Part shown: positions 27,447 through 37,861 of the stretch, in pieces | How positions within the stretch are numbered: the first letter of the stretch is position 1 | Layout: each line of letters opens with the position of its first letter | NCBI RefSeq assembly: GCF_001428025.1 | Contig: NZ_LMSC01000007.1 | Coordinates: forward strand, 503,117-567,116 | Direction: 5' to 3' | DNA: 64,000 nt | From: Phycicoccus sp. Soil748 | GTDB taxonomy: Bacteria; Actinomycetota; Actinomycetes; Actinomycetales; Dermatophilaceae | The notes under the pieces: generated by a model | The model's database searches: none | What the model was told of the DNA's origin: nothing | What the model saw: only the letters and a program-made list of their open reading frames with translations | Program-made: the position numbers and the translations under genes

Positions 27447-28409
27447 GTGCACCGCTGGACCGACCCCACCCAGACCCCGGGCACGCTGCGACCCAGCGTG
27501 GCGACCTTCGGCAACTTCGACGGCGTCCACCGTGGGCACCGAGCCGTCCTCGGCCGCCTCGTCGCCGAGGGCACCGCCCGGGGGCTGCCCGCCGTGGCGG
27601 TGACGTTCGACCCGCACCCGGCGGCGATCTTCGCCCCCGAGCACGGACTCGAGCTGATCACGCCCGGGCCGCTGCGTGACGACCTGCTTGCCGAGACCGG
27701 CATCGACGGGCTGCTCGTCCTCGACTTCACGCGCGAGTTCGCAGACCAGAGCGCCGAGGAGTTCATCGTCCGCACCTTCGTCGAGACGCTCGGCGTGCAG
27801 GCGCTGGTCGTCGGGGCCGACACCCGTGGCTTCGGACGCGGCTACACCGGCGACGTCGGGACGCTGCGCCGGCTGGGGGAGCAGCACGGGTTCGAGGTGG
27901 TCGTCCTGGAGGACCTCGGTGAGGGCGAGCGCTGGTCGTCCTCCGCCGTTCGCCGCCACCTCACCGCCGGCGAGGTCGCCGAGGCGGCCGCCATCCTCGG
28001 CCGGCCGCACCGCATGCGGGGGACCGTCGTCCACGGCGCCCACCGGGGGCGCGAGCTCGGCTACCCGACCGCCAACCTCGCCGACGACGCGCTCGGCCTC
28101 ATCCCGGCCGACGGCGTCTATGCCGGCTGGCTCACCCGCACCACGCTGGCGACCGACGAGCCGGACCGCACCCTGCCTTGCGCGGTGTCCGTCGGCACCA
28201 ACCCCACCTTCGACGGGACCGTCCGCACCGTCGAGGCCTACGTGCTCGACCGCACCGACCTCGACCTCTACGACGAGCAGGTCAGCGTCGAGTTCGTCGA
28301 GCACATCCGGCCCACGCTGCGCTTCGACTCGGTGGAGGAGCTGCTCGAGGCCATGGCCGGCGACGTCGAGACGTGCCGCCGCGTCCTGGCCTCAATCGTC
28401 CCCTCCTGA
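27447..28409 (+). CDS. ribF: Bifunctional riboflavin kinase/FAD synthetase
   Basis: RibF makes FMN and then FAD from riboflavin. Starting at GTG 27447 (in-frame GTG 27438 also possible) the protein has about 320 residues. The N-terminal adenylyltransferase has VATFGNFDGVHRGHRAVL and the C-terminal flavokinase has GRELGYPTANL. Other recognisable segments are VTFDPHPAAIF and VEFVEHIRPTLRF. The adjacent FtsW/RodA gene begins 5 bp downstream, so the two may share a transcript. Confidence 0.96.
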   Translation: MHRWTDPTQTPGTLRPSVATFGNFDGVHRGHRAVLGRLVAEGTARGLPAVAVTFDPHPAAIFAPEHGLELITPGPLRDDLLAETGIDGLLVLDFTREFADQSAEEFIVRTFVETLGVQALVVGADTRGFGRGYTGDVGTLRRLGEQHGFEVVVLEDLGEGERWSSSAVRRHLTAGEVAEAAAILGRPHRMRGTVVHGAHRGRELGYPTANLADDALGLIPADGVYAGWLTRTTLATDEPDRTLPCAVSVGTNPTFDGTVRTVEAYVLDRTDLDLYDEQVSVEFVEHIRPTLRFDSVEELLEAMAGDVETCRRVLASIVPS

Positions 28410-28414
28410 GCGTC

Positions 28415-29575
28415 GTGCCCCGCCCCAGCCGCCCGCGGCCCGCGCGTGACGGGTTCTGGGCGCGAGCCGGTGGCGGCGCCGGCCTCTGGGCCCGCAGCGA
28501 CTGGGGCCTGGTCGTGGCCGCCCTCGGCCTGTCGGTGCTGGGCGCGCTGCTCGTGTGGTCGGCGACGCGGCACCAGGCCGGCACCGCCTACCTGCTGCGG
28601 CACCTGCTCACCACCGCGGTGGGCGTCGGGATCGCGGCCGCGGTGACCCGCACCGGGTACCAGCGGCTGCGCGCCATCGCCCCGCTGCTCTACCTCGTCG
28701 CGGTCGGCGGCCTGCTGCTCGTCCTGACGCCCGTGGGGACCACGGTCAACGGCTCGCACTCGTGGATCCTGCTCCCTGGCGGCTTCTCGGTGCAGCCCTC
28801 CGAGCTCGCCAAGGCCGCTCTCTGCCTCGGGCTGGCGATCATCCTCGGCGAGCGGCTCGACCGCGGCGCCCAGCCCGACGTCCGCGACCTGCTGTTCGCC
28901 GTCGCGGTGGCCGCGGTCCCGGTGCTCCTCGTGCTGCTGCAGCCCGACCTGGGCTCGGCCCTGGTGCTCGGAGCGGTGGCGCTCGGGGTCGTCGCGGTCG
29001 CCGGCACCCCGAAGCGCTGGCTGGCGCTGTCGGTGGGGCTCGTCGCCGCTGCGGTCACCCTGGCCCTGACCACGCCGGTGCTCAGCGGATACCAGCGCGA
29101 CCGGCTCACGGCGTTCATCGACCCGCAGGCCGACCCCCAGGGCATCGGCTACCAGACGCGGCAGGTCCGGATCGCCATCGGGTCCGGCGGCTGGCAGGGG
29201 CAGGGGCTGTTCCAGGGCCACCAGACCCAGGGCGGGTTCATCCCGTTCCAGCAGACGGACTTCGTGTTCTCGGTGGCGGGGGAGGAGCTCGGGTTCCTGG
29301 GGGCGGCGGGGCTGCTCCTGCTGCTCGGGTTCGTCGTACTGCGCGCCGTGCTCGTCGCGGCCCGGGCGCGGGACGCCTTCGGCCGGCTGATGGCCGTGGG
29401 CGTGGCCACCTGGCTGCTGTTCCAGGTGTTCGAGAACGTCGGGATGAACCTCGGCCTCACCCCGGTCACCGGGCTGCCGCTGCCGTTCCTCTCCTACGGC
29501 GGGTCGTCGATGTTCGCGTGCTGGCTCGGGATCGGGCTGGTCAACAACGTCCACCTCTCGACCCGCGAAGGGTGA
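28415..29575 (+). CDS. rodA: RodA/FtsW/SpoVE-family peptidoglycan glycosyltransferase
   Basis: From GTG 28415 the protein has 386 residues and about ten membrane helices. Signature segments are NGSHSWILLPGGFSVQPSELAK (with the conserved catalytic region), LLQPDLGSALVL and the C-terminal GLPLPFLSYGGSSM. SEDS proteins polymerise lipid II, and the RodA subgroup acts in side-wall growth. No class B PBP or MreBCD is adjacent, which is usual for extra RodA copies. The frame extends upstream through ribF, which is a shadow. Confidence 0.9.
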   Translation: MPRPSRPRPARDGFWARAGGGAGLWARSDWGLVVAALGLSVLGALLVWSATRHQAGTAYLLRHLLTTAVGVGIAAAVTRTGYQRLRAIAPLLYLVAVGGLLLVLTPVGTTVNGSHSWILLPGGFSVQPSELAKAALCLGLAIILGERLDRGAQPDVRDLLFAVAVAAVPVLLVLLQPDLGSALVLGAVALGVVAVAGTPKRWLALSVGLVAAAVTLALTTPVLSGYQRDRLTAFIDPQADPQGIGYQTRQVRIAIGSGGWQGQGLFQGHQTQGGFIPFQQTDFVFSVAGEELGFLGAAGLLLLLGFVVLRAVLVAARARDAFGRLMAVGVATWLLFQVFENVGMNLGLTPVTGLPLPFLSYGGSSMFACWLGIGLVNNVHLSTREG

Positions 29576-29672
29576 CCCGGGACCTTCGGCCAGATTCGTG
29601 GGCGATCTCCTCCGCGAGCGTGGAGGGCGTGGCACTATCCACCAAACCCCACCCCCGAGCCGAGGAAGGTCA

Positions 29673-31535
29673 ATGTCGATCCACACGCTGCAGGACCGCA
29701 CCGCGCAGGACGAACGAGTCAACACCGCCGCCATCGAGGGACGGGCGCCCACCGTGGCGCACCTGTTCCGCGACCGGGTCGCCGCCAGCCCGCAGGGTGA
29801 GGCCTTCCGGTTCGTGGCCGACGGCTCGGGCGAGCTGTGGGAGTCGGTGACGTGGACGCAGGTGAGCGAGCGCGCCCACCGCCTCGCCGCCGGGCTCGTG
29901 GCGCTGGGTATCGGGCCCGAGGACCGCGTCGCGATCGCGTCCTCGACGCGGTACGAGTGGGCCCTGACGGACCTCGCCGTCATGTGCGCGGGCGGGGCGA
30001 CGACGACGATCTATCCGACGACCATCGCGCCCGACGTGTCCTACATCCTGTCCAACTCGGGCAGCACCGTGGTCTTCGCCGAGGACGACGACCAGATCGC
30101 GAAGCTGCGCGACCGCCGCGTCGACCTGCCGCGCGTGGCACGGGTCGTCACGTTCACCGGCACCCCGGACGGCGACTGGGTCATCGGCCTCGACGAGCTC
30201 GAGCAGATGGGCGTGGAGCTGCTCGCCACCAACCCCTCGGTGGTGGACGACCGCATCGACGCCCTCCGGCCCGACCAGCTGGCCACGATCATCTACACCT
30301 CCGGCACGACCGGCCGTCCCAAGGGCGTGCGCCTGACGCACGACTCCTGGACCTACGTCGCCGCAGCGGTCGACGCCACCGGGCTGCTGCACGAGGACGA
30401 CCTGCAGTACCTCTGGCTGCCCCTGGCCCACGTCTTCGGCAAGATGCTGCTCACGCTGCCGCTGCAGATCGGGTTCCCCACCGCCGTCGACGGCCGGGTC
30501 GACAAGATCGTCGACAACCTCGCGGTCGTCCAGCCCACGTTCATGGGCGCTGCCCCCCGCATCTTCGAGAAGGCCTACGCCCGCATCACGATGATGATGG
30601 CGGCCGAGGGCGGCCTCAAGGAGAAGCTCTTCCGGTGGTCGGTCAGCGTCGGCCGTGAGGTCGCGCAGATGCGCGCCCGCGGCGAGGAGCCGACCGGCAT
30701 GACGGCCAAGAAGCTGGCGCTCGCCGACAAGCTCGTCCTGCACAAGGTCCGCGCCCGCTTCGGCGGCCGGATCCGGTTCTTCATCTCCGGCTCGGCGGCG
30801 CTCAACACCGACGTCGCCACCTGGTTCAGCTCGATCGGCCTGACCATCCTCGAGGGCTACGGGCTCACCGAGTCCAGCGCCGCGTCGTTCGTCAACCGCC
30901 CTGCCACCAACGAGATCGGCACCGTCGGCTGGGCGCTGCCCGGCACCGAGGCCCGCATCGCCGAGGACGGGGAGGTGCTGCTGCGCGGCCCCGGGGTGAT
31001 GCAGGGCTACCACGACAAGCCCGAGGACACGGCCGAGACCAAGGACGCCGACGGCTGGCTGCACACCGGTGACATCGGCCGGCTCGACGACCGCGGCTAC
31101 CTGTGGGTCACCGACCGCAAGAAGGACTTCTTCAAGACCTCGAGCGGCAAGTACGTCGCCCCGTCGATGATCGAGGCCAGCTTCAAGGGCATCTGCCCCT
31201 ACGTCAGCCAGTTCATGGTCTACGGCGCCGACCACAACTTCGTCACGGCGCTGGTCACCCTCGACCCCGACGCCATCACGGACTGGGCCGCCAACCACGG
31301 CGTCTCCGGCTCCTACCGCGACATCGTGACCTCGAAGGAGGCCCACGACATGGTGCAGGTCTACGTCGACACCCTCAACGTGAACCTCAACCGCTGGGAG
31401 CAGGTCAAGAAGTTCACGATCCTCGACCACGACCTGTCCATCGACGAGGGCGACCTCACACCCAGCCTGAAGCTGCGCCGCAAGGCGGTGAGCGCCAAGT
31501 ACCAAGAGGTGCTCGACTCGCACTACACCGCCTAG
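29673..31535 (+). CDS. Long-chain acyl-CoA synthetase (AMP-dependent, FadD15-like)
   Basis: From ATG 29673 (GAGGAAGG upstream) the protein has 620 residues. The adenylation P-loop is YTSGTTGRPKG (about 208-218), followed by YGLTESSAA, DGWLHTGDIG and the hinge DRKKDFFKTSSGKYVAP. It activates fatty acids to acyl-CoA via acyl-AMP. The FKTSSGKYV ending groups it with FadD15 and mycobacterial-like long-chain enzymes. Its stop overlaps by 4 bp the convergent methyltransferase gene. Confidence 0.95.
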   Translation: MSIHTLQDRTAQDERVNTAAIEGRAPTVAHLFRDRVAASPQGEAFRFVADGSGELWESVTWTQVSERAHRLAAGLVALGIGPEDRVAIASSTRYEWALTDLAVMCAGGATTTIYPTTIAPDVSYILSNSGSTVVFAEDDDQIAKLRDRRVDLPRVARVVTFTGTPDGDWVIGLDELEQMGVELLATNPSVVDDRIDALRPDQLATIIYTSGTTGRPKGVRLTHDSWTYVAAAVDATGLLHEDDLQYLWLPLAHVFGKMLLTLPLQIGFPTAVDGRVDKIVDNLAVVQPTFMGAAPRIFEKAYARITMMMAAEGGLKEKLFRWSVSVGREVAQMRARGEEPTGMTAKKLALADKLVLHKVRARFGGRIRFFISGSAALNTDVATWFSSIGLTILEGYGLTESSAASFVNRPATNEIGTVGWALPGTEARIAEDGEVLLRGPGVMQGYHDKPEDTAETKDADGWLHTGDIGRLDDRGYLWVTDRKKDFFKTSSGKYVAPSMIEASFKGICPYVSQFMVYGADHNFVTALVTLDPDAITDWAANHGVSGSYRDIVTSKEAHDMVQVYVDTLNVNLNRWEQVKKFTILDHDLSIDEGDLTPSLKLRRKAVSAKYQEVLDSHYTA

Positions 31536-32203
31536 CCCGACCCGCTCCCGACGCCTCTCCCGGACACCTCCGGGGGAGGCGTCGTGGGTTCGTGGGCCGG
31601 TTCGTGAGCGGGGTCCGCAGGGTCCGCCGGGTCGCTGACGAGGGGGACGAACCGGTACCAGCCGTGCTCCTCCACCTCCAGCGGGGTGCCGGACGAGGGC
31701 CGTACCGCGCGGAGCATCCGTCCGCTGACCGGGACGACGAGCACCCCCGCCGGGGCCAGCTGCGCCACCAGGTCGTCCGGCAGGGCCCGCGCCTGCGCCG
31801 ACACCAGGATGCGGTCGTACGGGGCCTGCGAGGGGTCGCCGAACATCCCGGGCGTGGCCTGCCGCAGGGACGCCCACGGCACACCCGCGGCGGAGAGGTT
31901 GGCGGCGCCGAGCTCGACCAGGCCCGGCACGCGCTCGACGCCCACGACCCGTCCGGTCGGGCCGGTCAACCGGGCGAGCAGCGCCGTCGTCCAGCCGGAG
32001 CCGGCGCCGACGTCGAGCACGTGGTCGCCGGGCTGCACGTCGAGCAGCTCCAGCATCTGTCGCACCGTGGTGGGCTGGCTGTTGGTCTGGCCCCAGCCGA
32101 TGGGCAGCGGCACGTCGAGGTCGGCGTACTGGCGCTGGTCATCGGGCAGGAAGCCCTCCCGGCGCACGGCAGCCATGACCTCCACGACCCGGCTCGTCGC
32201 CAC
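31532..32203 (-). CDS. Protein-L-isoaspartate O-methyltransferase-like protein
   Basis: This 223-residue SAM-dependent methyltransferase has PLPIGWGQTNSQPTTVRQMLELL (PCMT substrate loop), the SAM-binding VLDVGAGSGWTTALLARL (near residues 63-80) and LAPAGVLVVPVSGRML. Classical PCMT repairs isoaspartyl residues. The protein is a little divergent (no strict GEGHG motif), so a related substrate is possible. The C-terminal 30 residues are a Pro/His/Glu-rich tail. Start GTG 32203 is a choice among few options. Confidence 0.85.
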   Translation of the reverse strand: MATSRVVEVMAAVRREGFLPDDQRQYADLDVPLPIGWGQTNSQPTTVRQMLELLDVQPGDHVLDVGAGSGWTTALLARLTGPTGRVVGVERVPGLVELGAANLSAAGVPWASLRQATPGMFGDPSQAPYDRILVSAQARALPDDLVAQLAPAGVLVVPVSGRMLRAVRPSSGTPLEVEEHGWYRFVPLVSDPADPADPAHEPAHEPTTPPPEVSGRGVGSGSG

Positions 32204-32260
32204 CTCGCCAGTATGCAGCGCGGGGGATCGCCTCCACAGCCCCTCCGAACGCCGTCGTCC

Positions 32261-33061
32261 TCAGCCGGCGGTCGCGGCCAACAGGGTGCGCGCGATGAGG
32301 CGGTGACCGGCGGCGTTGGGGTGGTCGCCGTCGTCGGCGAGCAGGGCGGTCGGGTTGCGGTCGCCCTCGCCCTCGAAGGGTGCGTAGAGGTCCACGACCT
32401 GGTCCCCGTCCGCGGCGGCCGCGGTGCGGATGGCGGCGTTGGCCGACCGGGTCACCTCGTCGCTCCACTGCGCGAAGCCGGGGCCGAAGTCCGCGTCGGC
32501 GACGTCACCGTCCTCGAACACGTTCCAGTAGGTGGTGACGAGGACCCGCGTGTGGGCCGGGGTGACCCGGCGGACCCGCGCGAGCGCGGCGGCCAGGCCC
32601 GCACCGGCAGCCTTGGAGGCCTCGTCCATGCACGTGGTCCCGCAGCCACCCCGCTGCCACTGGCCGATGAGGGGGCTGAGGTCGTTGGCGCCGATCGTCA
32701 CGACGACGACGTCGGCGCTGGACAGGGAGGCGGTGACCGGCGGCGTGGCCAGCTGGGCGCCCAGGCTCGAGGTGGTGAGGCCACCGACGCCCAGGTTGAC
32801 CGGGCGCACCGAGTGGCCGGACCGCGCACCCAGCATCGCGGCGTACAGCGTGACGAAGTCGGTGCAGCCGCAGGCGGTCCCGGCGGTGACGGAGTCGCCG
32901 AGCCCCACCACGACGCGTGGCCCTGCGGTGGTCACCGGGGTCGCGGTGGTCCTCGGGGACGACTCCGTCGGCGCGACGACCGGTCGGGTCGTCGCGGCCC
33001 CGCCCTGCGCGCAGGACGTCAGGAACGCAGCGAGGCCACCAGGCCGGCGACGACGCGCCAT
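32261..33061 (-). CDS. SGNH/GDSL hydrolase lipoprotein
   Basis: This 266-residue protein has a short basic N-terminus and a lipobox-like AAFLTSC (Cys17), so it is probably a secreted lipoprotein. SGNH blocks are clear: GLGDSVTAG (block I, nucleophile Ser), GVGGLTTSSLG (II), TIGANDLS (III) and DGDHPNAAGH (V, Asp-His). It likely hydrolyses an ester or acyl bond on an extracellular lipid or glycan. The 49-residue membrane ORF immediately upstream may be co-transcribed. Confidence 0.85.
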   Translation of the reverse strand: MARRRRPGGLAAFLTSCAQGGAATTRPVVAPTESSPRTTATPVTTAGPRVVVGLGDSVTAGTACGCTDFVTLYAAMLGARSGHSVRPVNLGVGGLTTSSLGAQLATPPVTASLSSADVVVVTIGANDLSPLIGQWQRGGCGTTCMDEASKAAGAGLAAALARVRRVTPAHTRVLVTTYWNVFEDGDVADADFGPGFAQWSDEVTRSANAAIRTAAAADGDQVVDLYAPFEGEGDRNPTALLADDGDHPNAAGHRLIARTLLAATAG

Positions 33062-33068
33062 CGGGGGC

Positions 33069-33218
33069 TCACGTGGCGTGGTGGCCGCGCACGGCAGTCG
33101 GTGCGTGGTGCGTCGTCACGGAGGGGGTGGGCCGGTGTCGACCCATGCCCTGCAGGGCACCCACCAGCATGACGGCCAGCACGAAGGCCGCAACGATCCG
33201 GACCGAGGACGCGCGCAT
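33069..33218 (-). CDS. Putative small single-pass membrane protein
   Basis: This 49-residue minus-strand frame starts MRASSVRIVAAFVLAVMLVG and has one hydrophobic segment (residues 7-22) and a His/Thr/Pro-rich tail. TATGGT lies exactly 6 nt before the ATG, which supports a leaderless gene. It ends 7 nt before the SGNH hydrolase start, so it could be the first gene of that transcript. No homologue is recognised. Confidence 0.45.
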   Translation of the reverse strand: MRASSVRIVAAFVLAVMLVGALQGMGRHRPTPSVTTHHAPTAVRGHHAT

Positions 33219-33224
33219 CCCCGC

Positions 33225-33230
33225 ACCATA
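33225..33230 (-). promoter_or_regulatory. -10 hexamer before the 49-residue ORF
   Basis: TATGGT on the minus strand is 6 nt from ATG 33218 and may drive both the small ORF and the SGNH hydrolase. Confidence 0.45.
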
Positions 33231-33294
33231 GGCAGGCTCGCTGGGAGCGACCTGAGGCGCGTGCCGTCGTTTTCGGGCTGGGGCGGGCCGCCGT

Positions 33295-33300
33295 TACCCT
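33295..33300 (+). promoter_or_regulatory. -10 hexamer of the TIGR03960-type gene
   Basis: TACCCT ends 9 nt before ATG 33310, compatible with a very short or absent leader. Confidence 0.5.
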
Positions 33301-33309
33301 TGGCAGATC

Positions 33310-35313
<2,004 letters not shown>

Positions 35314-35343
35314 GCCCACCCTGAGAGGCGTTCTCGAGATCGG

Positions 35344-35355
35344 TGACATTTGTCA
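35344..35355. promoter_or_regulatory. TGACA/TGTCA palindrome of unknown function
   Basis: TGACATTTGTCA has 5-bp arms around TT and lies 31 bp after the radical SAM gene stop. Such palindromes usually serve as operators, yet no start codon lies nearby in either direction. Confidence 0.3.
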
Positions 35356-35537
35356 TCGGGGGCGTCCCCGGCCGAGGTGTCGAATGGTGGTGCACCCGGT
35401 GAGCGGTCACCACCGGTCCCCGGGCGCACGTGGTGTACGCGGTCGAATCCTCCCGACCGCACACATTCCGGTGGGTGGGACCCTTCACCTCCTCACCGGA
35501 GCCGCTGGGATCGCTCGTGCGGAGAGCCCCCGGCGCA

Positions 35538-35579
35538 GCCGCCCGCTCACCCAGGCCCAAGGCCCGGTGAGCGGGCGGC
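35538..35579. terminator. Bidirectional 14-bp hairpin terminator
   Basis: Perfect arms at 35538-35551 and 35566-35579 with a 14-nt loop lie just beyond the stop of the minus-strand ABM gene at 35606. Confidence 0.7.
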
Positions 35580-35605
35580 GCACGTTCGGGGTCGCGACGG
35601 GGCCG

Positions 35606-36259
35606 CTACGGCGCCGTACCGGTGCCCGATCCCATGCCGGTGCCCATGCCGGACCGCATGCTGCTCGCGAACCACGGCGAGTGCAGGTCGAGGTAGCGCA
35701 GGTCGGTCATCGCGGCCATCTGCTCCTCCCACTCACGCCGGGCGTCCTCGGGCATCTGCTTGACCTCGCCGGCCCGCGCCTCGTCCTCGCTGCGGAACGC
35801 CACGGTCTCGGTGAACCAGCCGTCGGGCTCCATGGCGATGGTGCCGCCGATGATCTCCGGCCGCTGCTCGTGCAGGACGTCCATGGGCTGTTCCATGAAC
35901 CGGCGGAACGCCGTCGGGTCGGACACCCGCCCCTGCACGACCTGGACGAACCCCGCGTCGTCGGAGCCGCCGTCGAGGAACATCACGGCGTCGTCGCAGT
36001 CGTGGAAGACCACGTCGCCGTCGAAGCACTGGCGCATGCGGTCGAACCACTCGCCCTGCTCGGGCCTGGTGGAGTTCCTCGCCGCGGCCTCACGGCTCTC
36101 GAAACGCACCACCGCGACGAACTCGCCGTCGTCGGTGATGCCGTAGGTCCCACCGAGCCAGCCCTCGGCCCTCGGTCCCATGGTCTCGCGCCACTCGTCG
36201 GTCAGCCGGTGCACCTGCTCCGCGTCCCGACACCTTCCCTGGATGATCTGGATGAACAC
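35606..36259 (-). CDS. Antibiotic biosynthesis monooxygenase-like (ABM) protein
   Basis: This 217-residue protein is built from two ferredoxin-like dimeric alpha/beta-barrel repeats. The first is FIQIIQGRCRDAEQVHRLTDEW and the second FVQVVQGRVSDPTAFRRFMEQ. ABM-fold proteins include cofactor-free monooxygenases and heme-degrading enzymes, but catalytic residues cannot be assigned. GGAGGG precedes the GTG start. The C-terminal MRSGMGTGMGSGTGT is a Met/Gly repeat of low complexity. Confidence 0.72.
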   Translation of the reverse strand: MFIQIIQGRCRDAEQVHRLTDEWRETMGPRAEGWLGGTYGITDDGEFVAVVRFESREAAARNSTRPEQGEWFDRMRQCFDGDVVFHDCDDAVMFLDGGSDDAGFVQVVQGRVSDPTAFRRFMEQPMDVLHEQRPEIIGGTIAMEPDGWFTETVAFRSEDEARAGEVKQMPEDARREWEEQMAAMTDLRYLDLHSPWFASSMRSGMGTGMGSGTGTAP

Positions 36260-36407
36260 CGCTGAACCCTCCGCATCTCCTCGCAGGGGCCGCTTCGGCC
36301 GAAGTGGTCCAGCTCTCGAAACTACGCCGGGGCGTCCGAGGCGTCACCGGACATACCGGGCCGTGCGCCGAGCGGTCCGACCCGGCACGACACCGTGCGA
36401 GGCGCCC

Positions 36408-37775
36408 TCAGGCGAACAGGGCGCCGACGACCTCCCGGAACACCGCCGTGTGCCGGTCCACGTCCTCCTGCGAGGTCTCGGGGCACATCAGCGCCATGTT
36501 GTGGAACGGCGTCATGAGGACGCCGCGGTTGCACAGGGCGAGGTGCAGGTAGGCGTCGAGCTCCTCGTCCGCCGCCGCGGCGGACTCCTCGCCGGTGCGC
36601 GGGGCCGGGCGCGCGAAGCGGTACTCGGCGCGGGCCCCGAGCTGGCTCACCGACCACGGAACGTCGAGCTCGTCGAGCGTCGCCTGCACGCCGGCGGTGT
36701 ACCGCGTCGCGAGCTCGACCATGTGCGCGAAGGCCTCCTCGGTGAGGACCTCGCCGAGGGTGGCGCGCATCGCGGCCGTCGACAGGGCGTTGCCGGCGAG
36801 GGTGCCACCCACCCCGCCGACGTCGACGATGTCGGCGTCGCCGGCGTCGGTGTGCCGGGTGACCGCTGCGGCGACCTCGGCCGTGATGCCGTAGGCGCCG
36901 CAGGGGATGCCGCCGCCGATGGACTTGCCGATGACGAAGATGTCCGGCTGCAGGCCCCAGGCGCGGGTCGCGCCGCCCCAGCCCGTGGAGAAGGTGTGGG
37001 TCTCGTCGACCATCAGCAGGGCGCCGTACTGCGTCGCGAGCTCGCGCACGCGGGCGAGGAAGCCGTCCTCGGGCAGGACGATGCCGATGTTGGTCAGCGC
37101 CGGCTCGGTCAGGACGGCGGCCACGTCACCGTGGGCGAGCGCCGCCTCGACCGACTCCAGGTCGTTCCAGGTGGCGACGCGGGTCGTGAGGTCGAGGTCG
37201 ACCGGGGGTGCGACGTTGCCGGGGCGGCTCTCGGCCTTGCCGTCCGGGCCCGGCAGGGCGAACGCCTCGTCGACAGAGCCGTGGTAGCAGTAGGCGAAGA
37301 CGAGCACCCTGGGCCTGCCGGTGGCGAGGCGGGCAAGACGGATCGCCCAGCGGTTGGCGTCCGTCGCCGACAGCGTGAAGCTCCACAGCGGCAGGCCGAA
37401 CCGGCGCTGGAGCTCGGCGCCCACCCACTGCGCGTCCTCGGTCGGCAGCATCGTCGTGATGCCGCCGAGCTCGCCCGCCCGGCGCTGCACCGCGGCCACC
37501 GCGGGCGCGGGGGAGTGCCCGGCCATCGCGCCGGTGTCTCCGAGCGCGAAGTCGACGTAGGTGTGCCCGTCGACGTCGGTGATGCGGTTGCCCGTGGCGC
37601 GGTCGAGGTAGAGCGGGAAACCGCCCGACCACATGTTCATCCACGTCATCGGCACCCGGCCGAAGAGGTTGTCGGCCTCCGCGAACAGCTCGCGGCTGCG
37701 CGGGTGGCGTGCGGTGTACTCCGCCTGCTCGGCGGCGAGGAGGGACGCGAGCCTGGTGCGGTCGAGGGTGGCCAT
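36408..37775 (-). CDS. Glutamate-1-semialdehyde aminomutase-like class III aminotransferase
   Basis: From ATG 37775 the protein has 455 residues. It carries the PLP site (VDETHTF, FVIGKSIGGGIPCG with the Schiff-base lysine) and TYVDFALGDTGAMAGHSPAP near residue 75. It resembles HemL but has an ALSATDANRWAIRL region where HemL has GTEA, so it is unlikely to be the heme-pathway enzyme and is better called an aspartate-aminotransferase-fold protein. The start is leaderless-like (TACCGT 6 nt upstream). It lies between the radical SAM gene and its usual TIGR03936 partner. Confidence 0.85.
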   Translation of the reverse strand: MATLDRTRLASLLAAEQAEYTARHPRSRELFAEADNLFGRVPMTWMNMWSGGFPLYLDRATGNRITDVDGHTYVDFALGDTGAMAGHSPAPAVAAVQRRAGELGGITTMLPTEDAQWVGAELQRRFGLPLWSFTLSATDANRWAIRLARLATGRPRVLVFAYCYHGSVDEAFALPGPDGKAESRPGNVAPPVDLDLTTRVATWNDLESVEAALAHGDVAAVLTEPALTNIGIVLPEDGFLARVRELATQYGALLMVDETHTFSTGWGGATRAWGLQPDIFVIGKSIGGGIPCGAYGITAEVAAAVTRHTDAGDADIVDVGGVGGTLAGNALSTAAMRATLGEVLTEEAFAHMVELATRYTAGVQATLDELDVPWSVSQLGARAEYRFARPAPRTGEESAAAADEELDAYLHLALCNRGVLMTPFHNMALMCPETSQEDVDRHTAVFREVVGALFA

Positions 37776-37781
37776 GGAGCC

Positions 37782-37787
37782 ACGGTA
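37782..37787 (-). promoter_or_regulatory. -10 hexamer of the aminotransferase gene
   Basis: TACCGT on the minus strand is 6 nt from the ATG at 37775. Confidence 0.5.
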
Positions 37788-37847
37788 GGAGGCGTCGCCG
37801 GGACGTCGCAGGCGAGTGCGGATTCCGTAGGTGGACGGCGCGGCCCC

Positions 37848-37853
37848 TAGGCT
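37848..37853 (+). promoter_or_regulatory. -10 hexamer of the TIGR03936 gene
   Basis: TAGGCT ends 8 nt before ATG 37862; leaderless initiation is expected. Confidence 0.5.
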
Positions 37854-37861
37854 TGCGCACC

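Larger units (their letters stand above)
35314..35605. other. 292-bp non-coding region between convergent genes
   Basis: No convincing gene is seen. It contains the short palindrome at 35344-35355 near its left end and the 14-bp hairpin at 35538-35579 at its right end. The middle holds only unremarkable GC-rich DNA. Confidence 0.6.

Noticed and set aside
35384-35600. Short gene in the 292-bp region after the radical SAM gene
   Set aside because: Candidate frames lack start signals and read through the terminator hairpin; no recognisable sequence.
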